Positions 1 through 7,999 of a stretch of DNA of 39,791 nucleotides are shown here, piece by piece. The notes beneath the pieces were generated by a model, which searched no databases, had not been told where the DNA came from, and saw only the letters and a program-made list of their open reading frames with translations. Where the stretch lies: the NCBI GenBank assembly GCA_964653045.1, contig CAZZBW010000009.1, forward strand, positions 1 to 39,791. The letters run 5' to 3'. The position numbers and the translations under genes are program-made. Each line of letters begins with the position of its first letter. The first letter of the stretch is position 1. This stretch comes from DAOOPX01 sp964653045 (lineage in GTDB: Bacteria; Patescibacteriota; Microgenomatia; UBA1400; PJMF01).

Positions 1-90
1 CTGACCTGCTTTCACAGTTTACCTTTCCATTCCGGAAAGTATCGTGCCTAAAACAGTCCTAGAATAATTTGGAGGAACCCATTTAGTCCG

Positions 91-735
91 CTAAAACTCG
101 ACAAACACAGTTTTGTCCAACCTAGTTGACCGCCCCTGGTCATCGAATGCTTCAATAGTGATCAAGGCCAAACCTTCATCGGCAAAATCAAGTGTGGTCT
201 GGAAAAACCCATCGGCATCGAGCGCCACCGGCAGCTGATTTACTACCAACAATGCACCAGGATCAGTATATCCTTTGACCACAATGTTGTTGGCAACTAC
301 CGCTTGATCCTCTGGTTCAGAAACAACGAGACTGGGTGGTCGAGTCAATTGATACCACTGCAACAACCCATACAAAACCAACGCCATAATTAATCCGAAA
401 AAAATTACAGCCTGCCACGAAAAAGTTCGACCCGACCACCACTTAGTCACTGTCGGTTGTGACTGATCACGTAACACTAGCTGTCCCTGGATGCTCTCTT
501 TGTAATCTCGTCTGAGCACAGCAATCAAACTAGCACTATCAACCCCCAATACCCGGGCGCATGCCCTAAGATATCCTTTGACGAATGGCGCTGCAGGTAG
601 ACTGGAAAGTTGATCCTCTTCTAGAGCCCTAAGGCTCTGAGGTTTGATTTTCGTCTGAAAAGCTAACTCTTCTAGGGAGAGACCACACTTTTTGCGTTCT
701 AATTGCAATAACTCACCAATGGTCTTACTTTTCAT
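91..735 (-). CDS. RodZ-like HTH membrane protein
   Basis: This is a 214-aa protein with a Cro/C1-type helix-turn-helix at about residues 6-70 (TIGELLQLERKKCGLSLEEL, then YLRACARVLGV). A single membrane segment spans about residues 108-129, and an extracytoplasmic beta-rich domain runs from about 137 to the end (VVSEPEDQAVVANNIVVKGY...), resembling the glucodextranase-B-like domains found in this class. The layout is that of RodZ-family cytoskeleton proteins that link MreB to the envelope. A cell-shape role is inferred from architecture only. It is the last gene of a minus-strand run, 7 nt after the YqeY gene. The 90 bases between its stop and the window edge hold no gene I can support. Confidence 0.8.
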   Translation of the reverse strand: MKSKTIGELLQLERKKCGLSLEELAFQTKIKPQSLRALEEDQLSSLPAAPFVKGYLRACARVLGVDSASLIAVLRRDYKESIQGQLVLRDQSQPTVTKWWSGRTFSWQAVIFFGLIMALVLYGLLQWYQLTRPPSLVVSEPEDQAVVANNIVVKGYTDPGALLVVNQLPVALDADGFFQTTLDFADEGLALITIEAFDDQGRSTRLDKTVFVEF

Positions 736-742
736 CGCAAAC

Positions 743-1174
743 TTATGCCAAGGCTTGTTTCAGTAATTCTGAAACTTTTTGGCCTGGAGCTCGTCCAGCC
801 ACCTTGGTCATGACTTGTTGCATTAATTTACCAAACTCTTTGGAAGGTGAGTCGGCCATCACCTGCTGAACTAATGATTCTAGTTCTGCATCAGACAGCT
901 GAGCAGGCAAATATGATTGCCAAACCTTAATTTTTGCTTCTTCTGCCTCGACCAGATCTCCTCTGCCGCCGATTCGGTACTGCTCAATCGATTCTTGTGA
1001 TTGCTTGATTAGCGTGGCTAAAACTTTCTGAGCTGCCGGATCGCTCAGCTCTCCAGCATCAATCTCTACCCGCTTGATCTCAGACAAGCCATACCGAATT
1101 GCCCCCAGCCGCTCAGCTTCATGAGCCCTGAGTGCTTTTTTCATATCCTCAACTAATTGAGCTTTAACAGACAT
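743..1174 (-). CDS. yqeY: GatB/YqeY domain protein
   Basis: This 143-aa protein has the full length of YqeY, a small helical protein homologous to the tail domain of GatB and thought to act on tRNA-dependent amidation. Family signatures are the N-terminal VKAQLVEDMKKALRA, the central IKQSQESIEQYRIGGRGDLV and the C-terminal VMTKVAGRAPGQKVSELLKQ. The protein is soluble with no membrane segment. It lies 14 nt downstream of the DsbA-like gene and 7 nt upstream of the RodZ-like gene, so all three are probably cotranscribed. The family assignment is firm; the exact biochemical role is not established for the family. Confidence 0.93.
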   Translation of the reverse strand: MSVKAQLVEDMKKALRAHEAERLGAIRYGLSEIKRVEIDAGELSDPAAQKVLATLIKQSQESIEQYRIGGRGDLVEAEEAKIKVWQSYLPAQLSDAELESLVQQVMADSPSKEFGKLMQQVMTKVAGRAPGQKVSELLKQALA

Positions 1175-1188
1175 ATATTGGTACGATT

Positions 1189-1998
1189 TTAGAGGTACTT
1201 CTCAACCACAGCCTTAACTTGTTCGTAAGGCAAAGCCCCACCGATCAACTCCTGAGCCCCGTCTTTGGTAAAGACAATTGTGCCTGGAGTCCCCTGGACT
1301 CCAGCTGCTTGGCCTTCAGCCAGTTGAGCGTTGACTTTAGCCGTCATCTCACCGCTATCTACACAACCTTTTACCGCATCGGCGTTAGCACCGGATTGAG
1401 CTACACTTTTGTCAATTAAGTCTTGGCTCATGGCTGTACCATCTGCCTGTTGAGCAAAGATGTAATCAGCATACTTCCAAAACGCGTCGTTTTCACCCAC
1501 CTTGGCAACACACTCTGAAGTTTCAGCAGCTTTTTGGGCAAAAGCATGGAAACTCAATGGGTAATGACGATATACTAAAGCTACATCATCAGGATACTCT
1601 TCGATAATTTGTTTAGTTGTTGGGTGAAAACGATTGCAAAACGGGCACTCAAAGTCTGAGTACTCCACCATCACTACTTTAGGATTTTTTGCGCCAGCAG
1701 TGTTGTCATCCTTTTGTGGAGCTGGAGCCTTGTTTAAAGTATCTTGAGTCGGACCAGTATCACCAGCTGGCGCTTGCGCCGTCGGCTGCTGCTGCGCACC
1801 CTGCTTCAAACTCTGATTTTCCTGCCACAATTTTCCCAAGAAAAATCCGGCCACAAACAAAACTAGCCCAATCACGATCAAAACCAATGAGTTAGGACTG
1901 CTGTTTGACCCATACTGGGCATAGGGAGAAACAGACTGAACTGTCTCTGGCTGGACATAAACTCGCTCTGATTTACTTTTTTTGCTTGACTTTGGCAT
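1189..1998 (-). CDS. Membrane-anchored DsbA-family thiol oxidoreductase
   Basis: The N-terminus is Lys/Ser-rich and cytoplasmic. It is followed by one membrane helix (NSLVLIVIGLVLFVAGFFLG), a Gln/Pro/Ala-rich linker and a thioredoxin-fold domain with the active site DFECPFCNRFHP and the cis-Pro region VQGTPGTIVF. This is the DsbA/DsbG-like (Thioredoxin_4) class, expected to oxidise or isomerise disulfides outside the membrane. Cys-containing exported proteins in this window are possible clients, by inference. I prefer the ATG at 1998, which has an AAGGG Shine-Dalgarno-like stretch 9 nt upstream. An in-frame GTG at 2007 would add three residues. The 197-nt region to the divergent PrmC gene should hold promoters for both. 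Confidence 0.9.
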   Translation of the reverse strand: MPKSSKKSKSERVYVQPETVQSVSPYAQYGSNSSPNSLVLIVIGLVLFVAGFFLGKLWQENQSLKQGAQQQPTAQAPAGDTGPTQDTLNKAPAPQKDDNTAGAKNPKVVMVEYSDFECPFCNRFHPTTKQIIEEYPDDVALVYRHYPLSFHAFAQKAAETSECVAKVGENDAFWKYADYIFAQQADGTAMSQDLIDKSVAQSGANADAVKGCVDSGEMTAKVNAQLAEGQAAGVQGTPGTIVFTKDGAQELIGGALPYEQVKAVVEKYL

Positions 1999-2204
1999 AC
2001 AAAACACCCTTAATAATTAAATAAATACTAAAAATCCGTGCTCTACACTCTAATAGAGATTACCAAAAAAACAAGTAGGAAAATCAATTTCGTTAAACAA
2101 AATAAGCAGTTGGACAACCTTCATTGCTCTTAATACAACATGTAGGTTCGTGACAGGGTGCCGAACAGGGAGTAACAAAGTGATACAATCTGGAGAATAA
2201 AGTT

Positions 2205-2987
2205 GTGAAACAAAATATTAAACGTAAATTCAATCCCTACGAGTTGACCCAACTGGCGAAGTATGGTCTGAGCCGCGATGTGGCTCAGACCGATCTAGAT
2301 AAACCAGTGGAGTACATTACCGGCAAAGTTGAGTTTGACGGTTTAGTTTTCTCGATCGATCAACGAGCCTTAATTCCCAGAGTAGAGACAGAAGAGTTGG
2401 TTACTAAGGCAGTAGAACAAGTCAAAACTTGTGCCAGCATCAATCCTAAGCAACCAGTGGTAATTGTGGAAGTGGGCACCGGCTGCGGAGCGGTAGCAAT
2501 TGCTTTGGCGAAAAGATTGCAGACACTTAACATAAATTTTCAAATGCTAGCAACCGATATATCAACTGATGCACTGGAGCTGGCGCAAGAAAATGCGCGC
2601 CAGCTCCAGTGCCAAGATCAAATAGTGTTTACTGAGCAGGATTTGCTCGACAACATACCCGCGGCGTTCAAACAAGTTGACGTGTTCATTGCCAATCTGC
2701 CCTACATTCCCACTCAGCGGATCAAACTTCTAGATCGAAATGTTGCCGCGTACGAGCCATTAGTTGCCCTTGATGGTGGGACTGACGGATTTGTATTGAT
2801 CGAAAAATTTCTTGATCAAACCCTTGAGTTCCTGCGCCCATCGGGATCAATCTGGCTTGAAATCGATTACACTCATCCAGAATTACTTAAAGAAAAATTT
2901 GGAGAAAAATATACAGTTATTACTTGGGTTAGCCCCTTGAGTCGGTGCATTTTTGCCCAGCTGGTCAAGCCAGTGAGTAATCCCTAA
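2205..2987 (+). CDS. prmC: Peptide chain release factor N5-glutamine methyltransferase (PrmC/HemK)
   Basis: This 260-aa class I SAM-dependent methyltransferase has the PrmC layout. A short helical N-terminal domain contains PVEYITGKVEF and LIPRVETEELV. The SAM loop is VEVGTGCGAVAIALA and the acidic motif is ATDISTDALELA. The substrate loop reads IANLPYIP, where most PrmC proteins have NPPY; Pro to Leu is the only change. The role is methylation of the GGQ glutamine of release factors. The start is GTG at 2205, preceded by GGAG at good spacing. The 3' end overlaps the convergent SDR gene by 23 nt. Two perfect inverted repeats lie inside the gene, at 2265-2291 and 2571-2612 (see findings). Confidence 0.92.
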   Translation: MKQNIKRKFNPYELTQLAKYGLSRDVAQTDLDKPVEYITGKVEFDGLVFSIDQRALIPRVETEELVTKAVEQVKTCASINPKQPVVIVEVGTGCGAVAIALAKRLQTLNINFQMLATDISTDALELAQENARQLQCQDQIVFTEQDLLDNIPAAFKQVDVFIANLPYIPTQRIKLLDRNVAAYEPLVALDGGTDGFVLIEKFLDQTLEFLRPSGSIWLEIDYTHPELLKEKFGEKYTVITWVSPLSRCIFAQLVKPVSNP

Positions 2988-3666
2988 GTGATCTGACGCC
3001 AATTTCCGGCATTACCAGCTGGGGATCGGACTCCACCACAAACTTGACGGCTTTCGCCACCTCTTGTGGCGAAAGCCCACGATCTGGCTCTGGATCAACA
3101 CCTGCTTTGCGCAACAACTCAGTGTTGACTAAACCCGGGTGAATTTGCGTGATTGCAATTCCATATTTGGCAACTTCTTCCTGCAAGGACAAACAAAACC
3201 CACGCAAACCCCACTTGCTGGCGTTGTACACAGTCCGATAACGTCGTCCAACAAGGCTAGCTTGAGAGACTAGGTGAATAACTTTGCCAGACTGAAGTTG
3301 CTTCATTCGAGGCAACACGGCTTTGGAAAAATAAATTGCACCGAGAAGATTGGTTTGAACCACCGCTTCAATTTCATATGGCTCAAGTTTATCTAGTGAG
3401 CCATCTAATAGCACGCCGACGCTGTTGATCGCCACATCGATCTGCCCATGATTATTCAATACTTGCGCTACAGCCGAGTTCAAGCTAGTAAAATCATTCA
3501 GATCTCCAACCACTACTTCGACTGAGTGGGTGAGGCGCAAATTCTCCAATTTACTGAAATTACGACCAAGGACAACGATTTTATGATCATTTGATAAAGT
3601 TTCAATAATGGTTCGACCAATGCCACCTGTCCCACCCGCGAGTAAAATTACCTGTTTTTTGGACAT
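2965..3666 (-). CDS. SDR family NAD(P)-dependent oxidoreductase
   Basis: This classical short-chain dehydrogenase has the nucleotide-binding loop AGGTGGIGRT near the N-terminus, a DLNDF acidic pair and the NSVGVL segment (the NAG-like motif). The catalytic set is Ser in LVSQASLVG plus YNASK. The substrate cannot be told from sequence. I chose the ATG at 3666 because the protein then starts MSKKQVILLAGGTG, normal for the family. A TTG at 3690 would add eight residues. The gene is divergent from the Nramp-like gene across a short gap and convergent with prmC. A 12-bp perfect inverted repeat sits in its 3' part at 3049-3077. Confidence 0.88.
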   Translation of the reverse strand: MSKKQVILLAGGTGGIGRTIIETLSNDHKIVVLGRNFSKLENLRLTHSVEVVVGDLNDFTSLNSAVAQVLNNHGQIDVAINSVGVLLDGSLDKLEPYEIEAVVQTNLLGAIYFSKAVLPRMKQLQSGKVIHLVSQASLVGRRYRTVYNASKWGLRGFCLSLQEEVAKYGIAITQIHPGLVNTELLRKAGVDPEPDRGLSPQEVAKAVKFVVESDPQLVMPEIGVRSLRDYSLA

Positions 3667-3701
3667 TTCTGATAAAAAAGGATACCACAAATCAATTGGG
3701 C

Positions 3702-3731
3702 TTGATACTCAACTAAAATATTTGTTATGCT
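3702..3731 (+). promoter_or_regulatory. Promoter of the Nramp-like gene, leaderless
   Basis: TTGATA at 3702-3707 and TATGCT at 3726-3731 are separated by 18 nt. The predicted start site (about 3738) is only about 5 nt before the ATG at 3743, and no Shine-Dalgarno sequence precedes that ATG, so the transcript is probably leaderless or nearly so. Confidence 0.5.
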
Positions 3732-3742
3732 GAGTTTCTCAA

Positions 3743-5116
3743 ATGGCGGAATTTCCTAACCAACTACCTCCACCTATTAGTTTGCGCAAAACGATTGGTC
3801 CATCATTTATTCTACTTGGTTTAGCTCTGGGTAGCGGTGAGCTAATTCTCTGGCCCTACTTGGCGGCGACTTATGGCTTGGGGTTACTTTGGGGAGCGGT
3901 ACTTGGAGTTACTTTTCAGTATGTCCTGAATACAGAGGCGATGCGCTATACACTGGCTTGGGGAGAAAGTGTATTTGTGGGTTTCCAAAAAATTTGGCGC
4001 TGGCTCCCAATCTGGTTTATTTTGTCAACCTTCATTCCCTGGTCTATTCCCGGCTTTTCATCGGCATCCGCCGAGATTACACACTTGTTTCTACCTTTCA
4101 TACCAGAAAAATGGCTAGCAATTGGCTTTTTGATTTTGGTCGGATTATTGCTTTCGGCTGGCTCAACTCTTTACAGCACCGTGGAAAAATTCCAAAAAAC
4201 TGTGGCGATTGTTGGGCTACCGATTGTCTTTGGCATTGCCTTCTGGCTAATTGGGATCAATGACTGGGGAGCGGTGGCAGCAGGATTGGTGGCCAAAGGT
4301 GATGGCTGGTGGTTTTTTCCACCAGGAGTAGCGATTGCCTCATTTCTTAGTGCCTTTGCTTATGCCGGTGCAGGTGGGAATTTGAACTTAGCTCAAAGCT
4401 TTTACATAAAAGAAAAGGGCTTTGGCATGGGTAAATACATGGGGAAGATTAGCGCGCTTTTCTCTGGGAAAAGCGCGCACATCACTCTCACTGGTCAACA
4501 TTTTGCCGATACCGCAGAAAACAGGGCGCTTTGGAAAAAGTGGTGGCAGTTAGTCACCAAAGAACATTTATTAATATTCTGGAGTCTAGGATTGCTAACA
4601 ATTATCGTCCTGTCTGCCTTAGCTTTTACTACTGTGTACGGTCAGGCCGAAACCCAGGGATTAAGCTTTTTGTTTCTCCAAGCAGAAATTATCGGTCAGA
4701 ACACCATTCCCATTTTAAGATCTGTCTTTTTAATTGTGGCTGGTCTAATGCTGTTCGGTACCCAAGTCGGGGTTCTTGAATCTTCGTCTCGAATCATTTC
4801 AGAAAATATTTTGTTATTAAAAAGAGGTAGTGAAGCAAAACATGCCTCAAGATGGTTTTATTTGGCACTCTGGGGGCAGATTGGCCTGGGAACCATCACC
4901 TACAGCGTCGGCTTTACTGAGCCAAAATTGCTGATAACTACATCAGCAATTCTCAACGCGATGGCAATGATGGTGTCATTTGCTCTTATTTATTTCTTGA
5001 ATAAAAAACATTTGCTTAAACCCTACCGGACACCAGTTTGGCGGCAAGCCATCCTCTGGCTTGCCGCCCTATTCTTCTTTTATTTTCTGATTAAAATCGT
5101 CTTCCCCAACAGCTAA
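3743..5116 (+). CDS. Nramp-like polytopic transporter (divergent)
   Basis: This 457-aa protein has about 11 hydrophobic segments. The first, GPSFILLGLALGSGELILWP, aligns with Nramp TM1. Later parts (NTEAMRYTLAWGE, and a C-terminal region ending with EPKLLITTSAILNAMAMMVS) fit the LeuT/APC fold of the Nramp family. The metal-binding DPGN motif of TM1 is replaced by GSGE, and the TM6 MPH motif is not visible (the segment reads FAYAGAGGNLNLAQSF). Classical Mn/Fe transport should therefore not be assumed; the substrate is unknown. Perfect inverted repeats lie at 4452-4478 and 5040-5068, the latter close to the stop codon. Confidence 0.72.
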   Translation: MAEFPNQLPPPISLRKTIGPSFILLGLALGSGELILWPYLAATYGLGLLWGAVLGVTFQYVLNTEAMRYTLAWGESVFVGFQKIWRWLPIWFILSTFIPWSIPGFSSASAEITHLFLPFIPEKWLAIGFLILVGLLLSAGSTLYSTVEKFQKTVAIVGLPIVFGIAFWLIGINDWGAVAAGLVAKGDGWWFFPPGVAIASFLSAFAYAGAGGNLNLAQSFYIKEKGFGMGKYMGKISALFSGKSAHITLTGQHFADTAENRALWKKWWQLVTKEHLLIFWSLGLLTIIVLSALAFTTVYGQAETQGLSFLFLQAEIIGQNTIPILRSVFLIVAGLMLFGTQVGVLESSSRIISENILLLKRGSEAKHASRWFYLALWGQIGLGTITYSVGFTEPKLLITTSAILNAMAMMVSFALIYFLNKKHLLKPYRTPVWRQAILWLAALFFFYFLIKIVFPNS

Positions 5117-5117
5117 G

Positions 5118-5423
5118 CTATTTTTCTTTCTTTTTGTCCAATTTATCTAACCCGAGTCCCTTGATCCCATAATAAACCACCGCGGCAATAATGGCGAAAT
5201 CCAATAGCACAGCCAGAAATCTTCCATAATGCAACTCAATTGGACCTAACTTGAAATAAAGCGATGCTAAATCACCAGTAACACCCAGCACTACACCCAC
5301 AATCGGGTTAATGATGTCGTTAACTAATGAGCCAACCACTTTAGCCACTGCTCCACCCAAAATAAAACCGGCTGCCAAACCAACCACTCCCTGTTCACGA
5401 ATGAACTCAAGAAAGCCTTTCAT
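5118..5423 (-). CDS. mscL: Large-conductance mechanosensitive channel MscL
   Basis: This is a short MscL (about 101 aa; the E. coli protein has 136). It contains the N-terminal FLEFIREQGVVGLAAGFILG, a TM1 with the small-residue pattern GGAVAKVVGSLVNDIINPIVG, a short periplasmic loop, a TM2 (FLAVLLDFAIIAAVVYYGI) and a Lys-rich tail. It forms a pentameric pore that opens under membrane tension to release osmolytes. I prefer the ATG at 5423, which has AAAGG about 9 nt upstream, over the GTG at 5429. The gene is convergent with the Nramp-like gene with a 1-nt gap. Confidence 0.95.
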   Translation of the reverse strand: MKGFLEFIREQGVVGLAAGFILGGAVAKVVGSLVNDIINPIVGVVLGVTGDLASLYFKLGPIELHYGRFLAVLLDFAIIAAVVYYGIKGLGLDKLDKKKEK

Positions 5424-5522
5424 GTTCACTTACCTTTCGTCTGTCTTGATACTAGAAATAGTTTACCACGGCGTTTGTCACACTGAGTCCCGATTCAATC
5501 AGGACCGAAGTATGACTACGTC

Positions 5523-6383
5523 TTACAAAATCGTGCTTGATCGCTCCTCGGACTTCGGCAATATATAAATATCCTGCTTGAACTCACTTTCGCCCACCAG
5601 TTGCGCCTCTCCCTTGACAATTCTCTCCAGTGGGATGCAGGCTGGGCAGCCACGCTCACCATTTGGGCACTTAAAGTTATTGAGTTTTCGCATTAGGCGC
5701 ATGCGTTTACCAATGGCGACCAGTTCTTCCTGAGCCCGAGCAATATCTGGCAGAGGTTGCTCGACTGGTTCATTATCTCTTTCCAAATACCAATAGCTAA
5801 TTTTGTTCACTGGACGATTCTGGGTGTGAGTGGCAAGCAAATAATATATTGGCAGCTGAAGTGACGCCGCGTCTTCCTTGCCTCGCGAAGTTTTGAAATC
5901 AATAATATGCACTGCGTCTAAATCTTCCAAGTACTCCAACCAATCAATTTTGCCACAAAGAATTAACTCGTCGGTTTCAGACAACCAAAATTGCGGCAAT
6001 TCTTGATCAATCTTGACTGCTCGCTGGCTAATTGGACCAAGGTGATCCATTACCCGTTTGAGCATCTCTCTGCCTCGTGTTTTGTATCGCTCCTCCTCCT
6101 CTGGAGAACTAAAACCACCCTTTACTCCAGTCACCTTTTTCCATTCTTGCTCAAATTTTTCCACAAGCGAAACCTTTAACCGTTCAGAAACTGGCATTTG
6201 GGAAAGACGTTCAATTACAGTGTGGACGATCTGCCCCAAGGCCAAGGGCGGATTCATCAGCTGGATTTTGTGATTAGTCTTGGGATCTTTATAAACGTTA
6301 TTAAGATAGTAGGCGCGCGGACAACGCAAAAAATCTTTGATTGACGAGTGAGAAAGCCAGGTGGCTGAGTATTTGTCTGGCAT
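5523..6383 (-). CDS. PD-(D/E)XK nuclease with Fe-S cysteines (RecB/Cas4-like)
   Basis: This stand-alone RecB-family nuclease is 286 aa long. The His motif is H54 in LGQIVHTVIE. The metal site is GKIDWLE followed by IIDFKTSR (DxK), and the QxxxY motif is QLPIYYLL. Four cysteines, C21 (LRCPRAYYL) and C239, C246 and C249 (FKCPNGERGCPAC), match the 4Fe-4S arrangement of AddB/Cas4-type nucleases. No cas genes or helicase genes are adjacent, so a general DNA-repair or end-processing role is more likely than CRISPR adaptation. It follows the GpmI gene after 45 nt. A TAAAAT box at 6394-6399 may give it its own near-leaderless start. Confidence 0.88.
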   Translation of the reverse strand: MPDKYSATWLSHSSIKDFLRCPRAYYLNNVYKDPKTNHKIQLMNPPLALGQIVHTVIERLSQMPVSERLKVSLVEKFEQEWKKVTGVKGGFSSPEEEERYKTRGREMLKRVMDHLGPISQRAVKIDQELPQFWLSETDELILCGKIDWLEYLEDLDAVHIIDFKTSRGKEDAASLQLPIYYLLATHTQNRPVNKISYWYLERDNEPVEQPLPDIARAQEELVAIGKRMRLMRKLNNFKCPNGERGCPACIPLERIVKGEAQLVGESEFKQDIYILPKSEERSSTIL

Positions 6384-6428
6384 ATTGAGCGCAATTTTAA
6401 TTAATTAACCTTACATTTAGCTTTATTT

Positions 6429-7979
6429 TTACTTTAATAGATCTTTACCCGTCATGCCGGATGACGGGCTGACACCAATCAATCCTAGTAACGTGGGGGC
6501 GACGTCAGCTAATAGGCCTTCTGAAAGAAGCGTGGGTTGGCCCTTGAGGTTCTGATTAACGATGATTAGTGGAACCGGGTGGGTGGAATGCTTGGTATCT
6601 ACCTCGCCAGTCTCTTTGTTAATCATTTCTTCGATGTTGCCGTGGTCGGCGGTAATCAGCAGATTACCGCCGACCCGGAGAATTACCTGTTCTAACTCAC
6701 CCACAATTTTATCAACAGTTTCACAAGCAATAATTCCGGCTTGGAGATTACCGGTATGCCCCACCATGTCGCCGTTACAGATATTAGCAATAATCACGTC
6801 ATATTTCTGTGCTTCAATAACTTCAATCAGGTGCGCGCCGATCTCCGGCGCGCTCATTTCTGGCGCTTCGGCATAAGACTTTACTCCTTTGGAAAAAATA
6901 ATTTTATCTTCTTGCTCAGGATAACTACCTTCAACCTGGCCATTGATATAGTACGTTACCATTTTTTGCTTCTCGTTCTCGGTTATTCGCAACTGGGTTA
7001 ACCCAGCCTGTGATAAAACCCAACCCAAATTATCCTGAATTTCTATCTTGGCAAAGGCTACTGGAATTTTTAGATTTGGATCGTAATCTGTCATTGTTAC
7101 AAAACATAAGTCTTCAATCTGCTGACGAGCAAAGTGAGAAAAATCTGGCTGAACAAAAGCTTGGGCTAATTCTTTAGGTCGATCTACTCGGAAGTTGAAA
7201 GAAATCACGCTGTCATGAGCTCCAACAGAGTGCGTTTGACCAGCTGCGTCTAAAACTGCAATTGGCTCAATGAATTCGTCAGTGATTTTCGCATCGTACT
7301 GTTTTTGTACCGAGTCCAACCAGTTAGATGATTTTTCACCATTTGCCGCCGTGATTAATCGATAAGCTATTTCAATCCTGGGCCAAAGTTGATCTCGATC
7401 CATGCCATAGAGTCTGCCAGTTAAGCTTGCCAACTGACCCACCCCGATTTTTTGACAATACTCCACCACTTCAGCCACGGCTTTGACTCCATCAGTAGGT
7501 GGGGTGTCCCTACCATCAGTAAAACCGTGGATATAAACATTCTTAATCCCATTAGCTTTGGCTAAATCAAGTAGGGCATAGAGGTGCTTCAAGCTGGAGT
7601 GAACAAAACCTCGGCTGAGTAAACCGATGAGGTGTAAATTACTTTGGTTCTTTTTGACATGCTCAATTGCTTTAATTAAAGCTGGGTTTGCAAAAAAACT
7701 GCCGTCATCGATCACTTTATCCACTCGTTTCAAACTCTGATACACCACTCGACCAGCACCAAGGTTGAGGTGGCCAGTTTCTGAATTACCGTCAACGCCA
7801 GGATTTAAGCCCACACTTTCGCCGCTGGCACCAAGCTGGGTGTGCGGATATTCTTGCCATAATCTGTCCATATGGGGAGTATTGGCTAATTTAACGGCGT
7901 TACCGGGATAATCGTCACCAATCCCCCAACCATCAAGAACTAATAATACTGTCGGTTTTTTTTGGGGTTGAGCTTGCAT
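6429..7979 (-). CDS. gpmI: 2,3-bisphosphoglycerate-independent phosphoglycerate mutase
   Basis: This 516-aa, full-length GpmI interconverts 3- and 2-phosphoglycerate in glycolysis. The N-terminal VLLVLDGWGIG gives the metal-binding Asp. S66 in DGNSETGHLNLGAGR is the phosphoserine nucleophile. DGRDTPP, the Arg cluster near SFNFRVDRP and the C-terminal metal motifs NICNGDMVGHTG and ITADHGNIEEM are all present, so the enzyme should be active with two Mn ions. It lies 20 nt after the nucleotidyltransferase gene. Three perfect inverted repeats lie inside: 6448-6468, 6644-6675 (its arms encode the conserved TADHGN region) and 6833-6853. Confidence 0.97.
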   Translation of the reverse strand: MQAQPQKKPTVLLVLDGWGIGDDYPGNAVKLANTPHMDRLWQEYPHTQLGASGESVGLNPGVDGNSETGHLNLGAGRVVYQSLKRVDKVIDDGSFFANPALIKAIEHVKKNQSNLHLIGLLSRGFVHSSLKHLYALLDLAKANGIKNVYIHGFTDGRDTPPTDGVKAVAEVVEYCQKIGVGQLASLTGRLYGMDRDQLWPRIEIAYRLITAANGEKSSNWLDSVQKQYDAKITDEFIEPIAVLDAAGQTHSVGAHDSVISFNFRVDRPKELAQAFVQPDFSHFARQQIEDLCFVTMTDYDPNLKIPVAFAKIEIQDNLGWVLSQAGLTQLRITENEKQKMVTYYINGQVEGSYPEQEDKIIFSKGVKSYAEAPEMSAPEIGAHLIEVIEAQKYDVIIANICNGDMVGHTGNLQAGIIACETVDKIVGELEQVILRVGGNLLITADHGNIEEMINKETGEVDTKHSTHPVPLIIVNQNLKGQPTLLSEGLLADVAPTLLGLIGVSPSSGMTGKDLLK

Positions 7980-7999
7980 ATTTGTTTCTTTTTAATCAA

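Noticed and set aside
1..90. tRNA or small RNA at the left edge
   Set aside because: Only a 5-bp stem (TTTCC/GGAAA) is visible, with no cloverleaf or T-loop sequence.
2110..2189. Defined promoter for prmC
   Set aside because: TACAAT at 2184-2189 lacks a matching -35 at proper distance, and TTGGAC/TAATAC upstream has a 15-nt spacer. Evidence is too weak to list.
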